Origin: Melastoma dodecandrum
Lineage: Eukaryota > Streptophyta > Magnoliopsida > Myrtales > Melastomataceae
Direction: 5' to 3'
DNA length: 64,000 nucleotides
NCBI GenBank assembly: GCA_029817715.1
Contig: JARUPY010000473.1
Location: 744,001-808,000 of the forward strand
Each line of letters begins with the position of its first letter. The stretch's first letter is position 1. Made by a program: the position numbers and the translations under genes. Positions 34,481 to 48,337 of this stretch are shown here, piece by piece. The notes beneath the pieces were generated by a model. That model made no database searches and was not told the origin of the DNA. It saw nothing but the letters and a program-made list of their open reading frames with translations.

Positions 34481-35540
34481 TCATTGTATGGCCTCAAACA
34501 AGCTTCCAGGCAGGGAACTCCACTTTTGTTTTAGCCTTGTTGAAGTTTGGATTTACTCAATCAAGGTCAAATTATTCTCTATTTGTAAAAGGAGAAGGAA
34601 ATCACTTTGTGGCTTTATTGGTGTATGTGGATGACATAGCAATTGGGAGTGCAGATTTACAACAATTAGAAGAAGTGAAAAGCTATCTGCGGTCATGCTT
34701 CAAAATTAAGGATCTGGGAGATTTGAAATTCTTTTTGGGGTTAGAAATAGCTCAATCTAAGGCAGGGATTGTGCTTTCACGAAGGAAATATGCACTGGAG
34801 ATGTTAGAAGAACATAAGCTGCTTGGAGTAAAACCAGCAAGTGTTCCAATCTTCCCTGGACACAAGTTGTCCAAAGAAGCTGAAGATGTTTGCAGAATCC
34901 TACAGAGTACAGAAAACTGGTTGGCAAGTTATTATACTTGACATTAACTAGACCTGATTTGATGTATTATGTGCAACTGTTAACACAGTTCATGGAAAAG
35001 CCAGCCAATTTTGAGGCAGCCTTACAGGTTCTCAAGTATGTAAAGCAGTCACCTGGAAAGGGAGTTTTCTTTAGTTCGAAGGTTTCAAATGAATTGGTTG
35101 CATATTCAGATAGTAACTGGGGAAGTTGTCAAGACACTAGAAGATCATTAATTGGGTATTGTATATTCTTTGGAGGGTCTTTATTTTCTTGGAAAATCAA
35201 AAAGCAACCCACTGTAGCAAGGAGTTCAGCTGAGGCTGAATATAGGGCGCTGGGAGTATCAACATGTGAGCTGATCTGATTGGTGGCATTATTGAGAGAA
35301 TGCAGAGTGGAAGTAAAGAAGCCAATCAAGTTGCTGTGTGATAACCAATCAGCTATCTATCTAACCAGGAACCCTGTGTTTCACGAGAGGAAAAAACATC
35401 TAGAAATGGATTGTCATTTTATAAGAGTTAAAGTGCAAGAAGGCTTCATTCAGCTGCAATTTGTTACATCTGCTTTGCAAGTAGCAGATTTGTACACCAA
35501 AGCTTTTCCTAGTCCCAGGTTTAATTGTCTAGTGAGCAAG
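34478..35540 (+). pseudogene. copia RT palm and RNase H, broken
   Basis: After the TAG and a damaged SLYGLKQ block, RT resumes at about 34537 with the catalytic YVDDI motif and the KFFLGLEIA block. A frameshift near 34890 leads into RNase H (LTLTRPDLMYYVQLL, AYSDSNWGSCQDTRRSLIGY, RSSAEAEYRAL). A TGA at 35277-35279 interrupts it, and the last block (CDNQSAIYL) follows in the same frame. Confidence 0.9.
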
Positions 35541-35580
35541 ATATGCATGAAGGATATATATATATATATATGCACCTCTT

Positions 35581-35589
35581 GAGGAAGAG
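35581..35589 (+). other. Polypurine tract
   Basis: GAGGAAGAG immediately precedes the 3' LTR, where plus-strand synthesis is primed. Confidence 0.75.
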
Positions 35590-35853
35590 TGTCAAGAAGT
35601 GGAGTATGTGTGCGAGAAGAATAAAAAAGGAAAGTAGCAGTGGAATAAAAGAGGGGATCTGCAATATTAAAATGTTGCTATTTGTAATACAAGAAATGGT
35701 TTTACAATATGGGCTTATATTGTTCTTATTGTAGGCCCAGAGGACATTGTATTCTGTTATGCAAGTTATAATAACTTTGACTGTTCGTCTGCTCTGTTTT
35801 CCTCTTTGATTGCTCAAACCTAACGGTGAAGGCCGCTCCGGTGTAGATTCACA
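35590..35853 (+). repeat. 3' LTR of second copia element
   Basis: This 264-bp repeat is partner to 30820-31024 and keeps the ~60 bp missing there. The common parts are about nine-tenths identical by eye. Confidence 0.92.
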
Positions 35854-36039
35854 CATATATTTCGCCAATCTTGCATTGTCACATCAATTGTTCATGGGAC
35901 TTCATGCCGTGCTATCCGTGTGATTCGAAGTAGTCTCGAGCTCGTTGGTTGCAGATGATTGAGGCAGTTCCAGAACTGTCCCATGGACATAACAATTGGG
36001 AAGTTCCTTAGGGCGAATGAACTGTAACTGTGAAAAAAA

Positions 36040-36720
36040 TGTTAAGCTCGATGGGTATTTCTGAAGGAGGTTGCCATCCTTATTGCACAGTTCCAGCTCT
36101 TCTTCGAGAACCAGTCGGTGAGTTCCCTATATCTGCATCCTCAGGGGAATTAGATGTTTCTCAGAAAGCTGTGAAAAAAAAGGCCTGCTTTGAACAAAAG
36201 TAAGAACACGAGGGAGAGGCCACAAGCTCATAGAAAGGAGAGAGATGCGTGCAGGAACGGCAAGGTTGTATCCCGCGGGGACTTGTTCGGGCGAGGCCGC
36301 AAAATTCTCTCTTCCTTTCGGGATCAACATTATCTTAATACCAACCTCTCTGTGTGTTGTACGATTCAGTTGGCGAGTCCCGGTCATCATGTCTGACCAT
36401 TTTGTTTAGGCAAGTAGGATGAACTTACCTCAGGAAGTTAAGTTCCAGTTTGTCAGCTCGTCATAGAAAAGATAACTTACAAAATGCCTTCCATCACGCC
36501 GCATGATAATGTATTCGAACGGCGAGAAGCCACGGGCGCATCCGTTGACGTCGTCCCCTCCTATTAACAAAGGGGGGAGATCGTACGAAATGCTATCATC
36601 CATGAATGTTAACCCCCAGAGGGATTGTCCCCTCCCGCAATCCCAGGATCGGATCTGTTCCAGGTAACATTGATGTCCTCGGCGCTTAAATTTGTTTGTT
36701 TTGACTTTTTGATAAATCAC
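36040..36720 (-). pseudogene. Possible unrecognised gene remnant
   Basis: Open minus-strand pieces with ordinary codon use lie close together: 36430-36720, 36127-36390 and 35930-36130. One ends at a consensus splice donor. I recognise no domain and cannot assemble a full reading frame, so this is either a decayed gene or part of a gene with unusual structure. Confidence 0.3.
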
Positions 36721-38122
36721 GCGGGGCTTTAGTTTTTTAATCAGAAAGGAATATATCGGGTTGAGATTTTGATCAGGACCATCAGGGGAAGCTGCTTTCT
36801 ATTGTCTCTATCTAACCATTTTACAAAATTATATAATATAAATCAACATGATCCGGGGCATGGAGCACCAAAAGCACAAGCTCGGTGATTCTGGTCCGAT
36901 CACATTATCCCCCGTGTATCGTTTCTTTATCGATACGGACGATGATGTCTTATTCCATGGCTATGCCGGCGAGTTCAATGTTCCGGTCGTTTTCCGTTAC
37001 GTTTAATATGTCTAAGTCGACTTCGTAACAGCTGGATGGGCTTGTTTTTTTAAGTAATGTTTTAGTTTTTAATAAGGATTTTACTTTGAGGTTGCGGTAG
37101 GATTCAAATGTCGTTCGTTGTGTGGTAACGTAATGTAGACAAGGTGGCGGTGGTAACAGCAGCAGCAGCCGCCTTATTGATCTACTTTTCTTTTCTTTTC
37201 TTAGCGTCAGGTGGTTCAATTTAAGTATTGCTAGGCTTTCGTTTGGAGATGGGTGGGTGGGTGAAGGGTGATGGTGTCTTAATATTGTCATGTTTGGTTG
37301 ATGACTTAATTTTTTATGCATATATTTCGCTGGCATGTAATGGAATACGTACTACATATCTTTCTTTTTTTTTATGTGTATATGTGATCGGCCTTATAGC
37401 GGCGTGACGATGAAAATCGTAGGAAACAAACAGCGGAAATGAGCATATTACAAATTACAAAAGCTTCCTTAATATTTCTTTAGCCTAAAACTAAGATAAA
37501 GTGTGTTATATTTATGTTTTTTTTTTTTTGTATTTTTAAGCATAGCATAGTTCTATTTATAGAGAATTTTTTCTTTATTTTTATTTCTTCAACTTGCTTG
37601 CTTGACAATGTTGATTGACAAAGAGCACATTTTTCTTATTGTATAGATGATACAACTGCTTCTAAGATTTTGTCTTTAATTAACTAATTTTTCACTAAAT
37701 TAATTAACTTTTGTAGGCTCACTTCATTCTATTTTACTGGTCGATTATATTAATTCTATAGACGTCTAAAAATTATCTTGTATATAAGTATGCAAGAAAG
37801 TTAAACTCCTAATGACAATATTAACCAAAAGTTTCCTAATCCTCGTTTCTTTTGCACACGTTATTAGCTCTTCTAATTTCTCGATCTCACTCGTTTTCAT
37901 AAAATGATTACTTGCTAAAAAAAACCCCAACTTCGTTTCGTCAATGGACCAATCTCTGTTGTTTTTGTATATATGTACGAACACTTATGTTACTTGATCG
38001 AAATGATGTGAAACTAATGATGAAACACATATATACCGAAAAAAATATTTTTCACGGGTTGTTGACACATGAATTCTGAGCTTCGTCCTTAATGGATCAA
38101 AGAAGTGAAACTCTGTATGAAT

Positions 38123-38254
38123 ACTACTCGAGGAGTGCTTCCCGAACAGGAGTCCAAGATCAATGTCGCTCGAGAAGTCCATATGAACACTACTCGAGGA
38201 GTGCCTCCCGAACAGGAGCCCAAGATTAGCGTCACTCGAGAAGTACTTCTCGAG
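38123..38254. repeat. 66-bp direct duplication, two copies
   Basis: A unit starting ACTACTCGAGGAGTGC occurs at 38123 and 38189 with a few substitutions. Both copies contain CCCGAACAGGAG and CTCGAGAAGT. CTCGAG words recur to about 38330. Confidence 0.8.
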
Positions 38255-38379
38255 TACATTACAGATAAATCCATACAGCTCAAGGCTCGAAAAGCCTCTT
38301 ACTACTCGAAAGCCCGTAATATCTCGAGGGAACTCCCATTAAACCACGTTCGGTTACGGGACACGTGGCAAACCTAGAG

Positions 38380-38880
38380 AGGCCGATTGAAGTACGACGT
38401 GCATGGCTCCTACAAAATAGGGATTCAATCGTGTGCACGATCTGGGAGAATCATTGATTAGCTGAATAATCGTAACCGTAAGATTCTGATAACATAAAAG
38501 GTAAAAAGAACACAGAAAGCGGGACAACCAATCACACAAACTCAAATTTCGTCGAATTCTTTCGCCTTTGCTCTCTTTCCAAGCGTCATCAACCCAGCGT
38601 CCTGAAATCATCTTTCATCCTCACTACATCCGACCGTCGATCCACCAAGATAGATAATGGGATCTGTCGTATCCGTCGTTCATTCACCGACCAACGTGAA
38701 GACCCGCCATCGTTCTTTTGTTATTCGATCCTTTTCGTTATGTCTGTAAGTATTGTAACAAACCAAACCTTGTAATTCAGTATTGTTCAATTTCAATTCA
38801 AGTGTTGTTTCCGTTTCAACTTGCGTTCTTTTACTTTACGGCGATCACAAATTACTGTAAAATTTGACACGTGTTGCGGG
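38380..38880 (+). repeat. LTR-like sequence, possible solo or truncated gypsy LTR
   Basis: The stretch ends with TGTAAGTATTGTAACAAACC, then an AACCTTGTAATTCAGTATTG block and CTTTACGGCGATCAC. In my experience these resemble the 3' end of plant gypsy LTRs. No partner LTR, primer site or coding region is in the window, so this is tentative. Confidence 0.35.
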
Positions 38881-39703
38881 GACATATTTCGCGCCAATAA
38901 CGGTCATGCGTGATTGTTGATATTCGATATGCTAATATGATGATGTCGGAGCATTCTGTCGTCGGTTTGGTGCTTCGGCCGTTCATTCTTACTCCAACCA
39001 AAATAACTCCAAGGGAAATAAAACTTGCCAAAATCGGGTAACGATTCATTAGAGAAGAGGAATGTTCGTGGAAAGGCGCTTTTTCTTTTCCTTAAGGGTT
39101 TCCGAAGACAATCGCAAGCATCGCCCCAATCTCCCCGACAAATTCTCCATCCGTCGGAACCGAAGTGGAGTGTTCTCCAATACCTATGATCAATGTCTTC
39201 TTTTGTCCATCGTAACTCGACTCGGCCCGTCACTTTCCATCCACCGTGACCAGCATAGTCGCATTTCCCGAGGTCGCGACCACGCATGCACGGCGCTCGC
39301 GTAACGGATGCCACTTATGAAATCCCGCGTGCGTGAGCGTCCCAGCATGTCACCTCGCAACACAACACATTATACTAAGTTATTATTCGTAGAAAGATGT
39401 CGTGGTAGACTTATCAAGTAACAAAAGTACCCGTATAACCGATGGTACCTAATTTAAGGCAAATCTCTTATTTTTAAAAAACTTTTTTTCATGCAAAAAA
39501 TACACCTAAATTTAGTGATTTGAATACGGTGTTATATATAGTGTAATAATTTATGAAAATTAGAGACGAAGTACCTGTCACTGTTGCAGGTATGTTATTA
39601 TTTATCATTCATTCATTATAAGGGGGATTGATAAGGGAGGGTTTTTATCTGTGTTGAGGGTTTGACCATCAACGAGAACAACGTTTGCGTGTGTGTGTGT
39701 GTG

Positions 39704-40404
39704 GGAAGCGGCTAACGGTACGTGCACGTGGGACTTACGTAGTTTACTACTTAATACTAAAATTAAGTAGTAAATTTTACTAAAAGTTGACCGTTACTAC
39801 TCTAGTCAACGCAAAAGTAGTAAAAAAAGTAGTAAATTTTACTACTTATTGGTCTTCTTTTAGTAAAGTCAACGCAAATGTAGTATAAAATGTCGTAAAT
39901 TTTACTACTTCTGGACTGTTCACCGCAGTGCAATTTTACTACTTTTACGCTGACTTTACTAAAACCTCATTTTTAGTAAAGTCAACGTAGAAGTAGTAAA
40001 AAAAGTAGTAAAATTTACTACTTTTTTTACTACATTTGCGTTGACTTTACTAAGAAAACCACACTTTTAGTAAAGTCAACGTAAAAGTAGTATAAAAAGT
40101 AGTAAAATTTACTACTTTTAACTGTACAATTATGTCGATAAGTAGTAATTGTTTACTACTTTCGTTGTGATTTTTAGTAAAATTATGTTTGAGTTGGTAA
40201 AATTGGTAGTAAACAGGTAGGGTTTGTCGTAAATGTTTACTACTTTAAGCATGTTTTTACTAAAATAAGTAGTAAACTATTACTACTTTATCGGCGTTGA
40301 CTAAGAAATTTTACTACTTTGAACAGTGTTTCCGAACCTAACTCCGAACCTAATTATTCTAAATATTGATGTGAAATGACTATTTTGCCCCGGTTACCAT
40401 GATC
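39704..40404 (+). repeat. Left arm of foldback palindrome
   Basis: 701 bp, the reverse complement of 40427-41127. The word AGTAAAGTCAACG recurs at about 39850, 39975 and 40068. Confidence 0.93.
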
Positions 40405-40426
40405 ATAGGTTTGTGTCACTGTCCAC

Positions 40427-41127
40427 GATCATAGTAACCGGGGCAAAATAGTCATTTCACATCAAAATTTAGAATAATTAGGTTCGGAGTTAGGTTCGGA
40501 AACACTGTTCAAAGTAGTAAAATTTCTTAGTCAACGCCGATAAAGTAGTAACAGTTTACTACTTATTTTAGTAAAAACATGCTTAAAGTAGTAAACATTT
40601 ACGACAAACCCTACCTGTTTACTACCAATTTTACCAACTCAAACATAATTTTACTAAAAATCACAACGAAAGTAGTAAACAATTACTACTTATCGACATA
40701 ATTGTACAGTTAAAAGTAGTAAATTTTACTACTTTTTATACTACTTTTACGTTGACTTTATTAAAAGTGTGGTTTTCTTAGTAAAGTCAACGCAAATGTA
40801 GTAAAAAAAGTAGTAAATTTTACTACTTTTTTTACTACTTCTACGTTGACTTTACTAAAAATGAGGTTTTAGTAAAGTCAGCGTAAAAGTAGTAAAATTG
40901 CACTGCGGTGAACAGTCCAGAAGTAGTAAAATTTACGACATTTTATACTACATTTGCGTTGACTTTACTAAAAGAAGACCAATAAGTAGTAAAATTTACT
41001 ACTTTTTTTACTACTTTTGCGTTGACTAGAGTAGTAACGGTCAACTTTTAGTAAAATTTACTACTTAATTTTAGTATTAAGTAGTAAACTACGTAAGTCC
41101 CACGTGCACGTACCGTTAGCCGCTTCC
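40427..41127 (-). repeat. Right arm of foldback palindrome
   Basis: 701 bp, inverted copy of the left arm. One visible difference is a C-to-T change in the GACTTTATTAAAAGTG word near 40756. Confidence 0.93.
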
Positions 41128-42032
41128 GTGTGTGTGGGGTGATCGTCCACCCAAAAGAAAGAGAGCTCACATCTGCCCTTAGAATAGGAACTATTCCTGA
41201 AGGAGATGAAACTGCAAAAGATGATGGGACGCATCCACCTACCCCCACCCCCCAAGAACACGTTGACCTCCCAACCCAACCCAAGCAAGAAAGCAATGCC
41301 TCCTCCTACTAAACTTACTGTTTTTTTTTTAATGTACTGTCAATTTTGCAAAATTATTTAGAGCACGAAAATTCTCTCTTACAGCATTTGGGAGGGGGGG
41401 GGGATGTTAGGGTTGAGAGAGTTGACCTTGTTTGTTGTCGCGCACATCGATTGTCAGTCAAGTACATGGTTGGTTGGGGGTATATATCAAAAAAGGAAGC
41501 CGTCTTTCATTTCTTGGTTTAAATTTCTCTTTTAAAATAATAATAAAAAAATTGAATTTTGAATAGTTGGTTTTAATTTCACTTGGCCAGTTCCATTCCG
41601 TCTCCCTGCTTCCAACACCTCACAATCCTAAACCGTTTCTTTTTAATGAACAGGAAGGAAATTGCAGGGAAGCTTCCTCCGCCTGATCCCCAACCCATAT
41701 TTACTCCGTCCCCTCTCCCACTCCGGTTTTTTTTTTTTTTTTTTTTAGAGGATGGCGATGGGGGGTCGGGTGATGGTATCAAAGTGTCGCCAACTTATTT
41801 AAGCAGACTGAGTCTCCTCCCCTTTTGCCCAAAAGTGCAAAAGAAAAAGAAGTGGTGGCAGATTGAGGAGGGATCCCCTGTTCGTCTCCTTGCAGGTCGG
41901 TCTTCTTCCGATCCCGAATCAATTCATCTTCTGTTTTCTGATGTTGATGTTAACAGAAAACTGTTTTGTCCAAAACTCCTCTTGATACCACTGTTTCTTC
42001 TTTCCTGTCCTTTTTCAATAAATATTTAGATT
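41128..42032 (+). promoter_or_regulatory. Promoter and leader region of the Ca2+-ATPase gene
   Basis: No gene is seen. A TATTTAAG box lies at about 41795-41802, and transcription from just downstream would give a leader of about 200 bases before the ATG at 42033. A G run near 41394-41403 and a T run near 41728-41746 are present. Confidence 0.5.
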
Positions 42033-45901
<3,869 letters not shown>

Positions 45902-47121
45902 GGAAACTAAGGAAGTCAGATGCTGCACATAAAACCCACTTGGCATAACGTTCCAAGGATGTCCGTCCCTGTCTCGGGTAGTTTTTAACAGAGATCTGTA
46001 CAGCGGTCACCAGATTCTGCAAGACGACTTCTCGAACCCCAACCGCCGCCTTTACTCTCCCCTTCTTAATCTTTGTCAGTAGGTTCTTTTCTTCTTCTTT
46101 GCGAGCTACTGGAGACATAACACGTTATACAATGTACTTTTCTTCTTGGTCGGGCGAAAGCTCGAGATGCCGGATCGCATCCACAGAATAAAGATCCAAA
46201 TGTTTGTAGTGTTGTAACACTGTGATCCCATTCCTGTGACAAGAATGATTCCCGCCTGTTCTCGCTCCCTTCTCTGCATTCTATGGAAATCATCGAAACT
46301 GCAGCGCCAATCACAGTAACCACAGAAATCGGGCATTGCTTACTCAGGACTGTGATGCGGTATACCTCTACAGAAACCTCATCTTACCATAGAAAATGTT
46401 GGATTGGATTGGTTTAAGGCGGAGAGTTAGAGTTAATAAGTTGGATGGTGGCTAAAATTTACTGTTGTTAGTACTCATTAAAAAAATTTAGCAGAGGTTG
46501 GAATTATTCTCTAGTTAGTCTGTCTTCAAGTGCTCTTTCATTTAGTTTTTTCTATTAAAACTTTACGGTGTAAGAATCATTTTATCAATCTATCGAATCA
46601 AATTCAGAAATCGCTCTTGTTTTTCCGCAATTCAAATTCAGAAATCGCTCTTGTTTTTCCGCAAGTTTTGGTTCTACCTCTATCAGCAGAAGGTTTACAT
46701 CTACAGAAACTACCAGCAAGTTTTGGTCCGTTTAATGTAATGGTCTCTTTTGTATCCTGCCGGTTTAGTTAAAAACATCAGAGGAAAAAGGCTGCTGTTA
46801 AACTAAGATGGCTAATGACACAGAAAATTTTCACGAACAAGCTTGAAAAGGTAACGTTCCTAGTATGTTTGTCCATCCCCGGTGAACTAACACAAGAGGA
46901 TCGTTTACGCCACACAAGTCGACGGAACCTCTGCCATGCTTACTTCGAAACATTACAGGCAAGGCAGCGTTGTTGCAGAAACAGGAACCAAAAATATATT
47001 TGCCAGGTTTATGTTTCCCCACCACGATATAACATATCCTAGGAATCCCATGTTCTTCCTGGGATGGATGGATTCTTCTCCTCCTTCGGCTGCAGAGAGC
47101 GAATGTTCAGGCCCAGGCCTC
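45902..47121. other. Convergent intergenic region, Ca2+-ATPase and ALS3-like
   Basis: It contains both 3'UTRs. A 34-bp perfect tandem duplication (46598-46665, TCAAATTCAGAAATCGCTCT...) is present. No gene is seen. Confidence 0.6.
46598..46665. repeat. 34-bp tandem duplication
   Basis: Two consecutive copies starting TCAAATTCAGAAATCGCTCT, in the convergent intergenic region between the Ca2+-ATPase and ALS3-like genes. Confidence 0.85.
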
Positions 47122-48337
47122 TCAGTTCGCCGCAAATACTCTGGCCTCTAACTGGTAAGCCGGGGTGAAGAAAGCAGGCCAGCAGAGGTAGGTAGAGACA
47201 ATGCTGCTGAAAGTAGACGCCCCTATCAGCATGTTCATCACCACGATCTGCAGCTGGATAGCCTCAAGCGGGGACGCGCCCCCCATGATCAGACCTGTCA
47301 TCGCACCTGGGAGTGAGATCAGCCCCACCGTCTTCGCGTTGTCAATGACGGGCGAGAGCGCGATGACCAGCGCCCTCTTCACCTGCTGGATGGTCGCCTG
47401 CCGGGGGGTTGCTCCCAGGGCCAAAGCCGTCTCCACCTGCGCGGTCAATCATCGACATCTCCAATCAGTTTAATTGTCTGAGCAAGCAAAATCAATCACT
47501 ACCCTCGGTCAGCCGTGCAACCGTCCTCCCCTACCAGGTTACTCTGTGTCTTGATGTCATCCCTTAGGCGCTTCATGGTGACCCCGGTGACCGTCATGGC
47601 GTTCCCGACCATCATCCCGGCGACGGGGATGATGTACCTAGGGGTGAAGGGGAACACGTTGAGCAGAACGAGGACGAGCATGGTGATGGCGGTCCCGGCG
47701 AGGATGGCGGCCCCGGCGACGAGCTTGCTGCGGGGAACTTGCTTCGCTCTCTGACCAGCCGTATAACCGGCCACTGAAACCTGGCACGAAGCTAAACGAA
47801 TGATGCAAAACCAACCAAAAATTTCTCTTTAAAAGGATCAATCTCATCAAAAATTTGCATCAACTATAAAAGAAAAATAACATTCTTTCTTTTTATAAAA
47901 AGAAGAGAGAAAGATTCGATGACTTTAATAATGTAAAGCTTTTATTTTTTTTTTTCCACCGAAAAGAGTGGAGCCTAAGCCTTTTTCCTCCCTTAGGGAA
48001 AGAGCAGATCTTGTAAGAGGATGAATCCAAGCAGACAAAGAAAGGGAAGGGGGGAAGAAACCATGAAGAGGTAGGCGAGGATGATCCAGAGGATGTTCTC
48101 CTGGTTGAAGATGAACTGGAGGACGAAGCCGATGATGGAGAGCTGGAGGAAAGCCCTAATGATGGAGTAGATCATCTCCCCTTCCAGACTCAGCTTCTGC
48201 ATGTAAGACAGGGCCACGGCCATGAGCACTACGGCCAGGGCGAGCACCGGCTTCACCATCCCCTGCATGAACTCCTTCATCCATCCCCAGTCATTGAAGT
48301 CGAACTCCAACTTCACCACATCCGACATCATCGTCAT
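47122..48337 (-). CDS. ALS3: ALS3/STAR2-type UPF0014 membrane protein
   Basis: A membrane half of a bacterial-type ABC transporter (UPF0014/FetB family). In Arabidopsis ALS3, and in rice STAR2 with the ATPase STAR1, it is needed for aluminium tolerance. Three exons: 48062-48337, 47535-47780, 47122-47436. They total 837 nt, 278 residues, about the length of ALS3. Family blocks are readable in order: QLSIIGFVLQFIF (exon 1), AGAAILAGTAITM and PVAGMMVGNAMTVTG (exon 2), ALGATPRQATIQQVKRAL and LPGAMTGLIMGGASPLEAIQ (exon 3). About seven hydrophobic segments are present and there is no ATPase domain, as expected. The ATG at 48337 gives MTMMSDVV; the second or third Met could also serve. The ATPase partner must be encoded elsewhere. 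Confidence 0.94.

Larger units (their letters stand above)
30820..35853 (+). mobile_element. Ty1/copia LTR retrotransposon, decayed, 5.0 kb
   Basis: Direct repeats at 30820-31024 and 35590-35853 start TGTCA and end ATTCACA. Inside are a primer-binding site (TGGTATCAGAGC at 31025), gag, protease, integrase, RT and RNase H in copia order, and a polypurine tract (GAGGAAGAG, 35581-35589). Flanking 5-mers CCTAT (30815-30819) and CATAT (35854-35858) agree in four of five positions, a worn target-site duplication. The compact LTRs and domain style suggest the Ale/Retrofit lineage, which is inference. Several frameshifts and stops make it non-autonomous. Confidence 0.95.
35854..39703. other. Intergenic stretch with possible gene remnants
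   Basis: No intact gene is recognised. On the minus strand, 36430-36720 holds an exon-like frame containing LWGLTFMDDSISYDLPPLL and FSPFEYIIMRRDGRHF, followed by a perfect donor GTAAGT (near 36475). 36127-36390 and 35930-36130 hold further open pieces (for example IRPKELPNCYVHGTVLELPQ). They may be exons of a gene or pseudogene I do not recognise. 37330-38080 is AT-rich. 38123-38254 is a 66-bp direct duplication leading into LTR-like sequence. Confidence 0.4.
39704..41127. mobile_element. Foldback element: near-perfect 1.42-kb palindrome
   Basis: Two 701-bp arms (39704-40404 and 40427-41127) are inverted repeats around a 22-base loop centred at 40415.5. The centre is the same whether calculated from the outer ends or the inner stem, so the arms have no net length difference. 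I saw only about four mismatches. The outer ends read GGAAGCGGCTAACGG and its complement. Both flanks are GTGTGTGTG (39695-39703 and 41128-41136), a 9-bp duplication, though inside a GT microsatellite. Each arm is built of diverged sub-repeats (AAAGTCAACG with AGTAGTAAA and its complement). There is no coding capacity. It fits a Mutator-type or foldback non-autonomous element. A transcript would fold into a long double-stranded RNA. Confidence 0.93.

Noticed and set aside
38904..39314. 136-codon minus-strand open frame
   Set aside because: No homology recognised, and the opposite strand is equally open across the same GC-richer patch.
39704..41127. CRISPR-like or satellite interpretation of the repeated TTTACTACTT words
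   Set aside because: The words are irregularly spaced and arranged as one large inverted repeat. Repeat-spacer arrays of that kind are not found in plant nuclear DNA.
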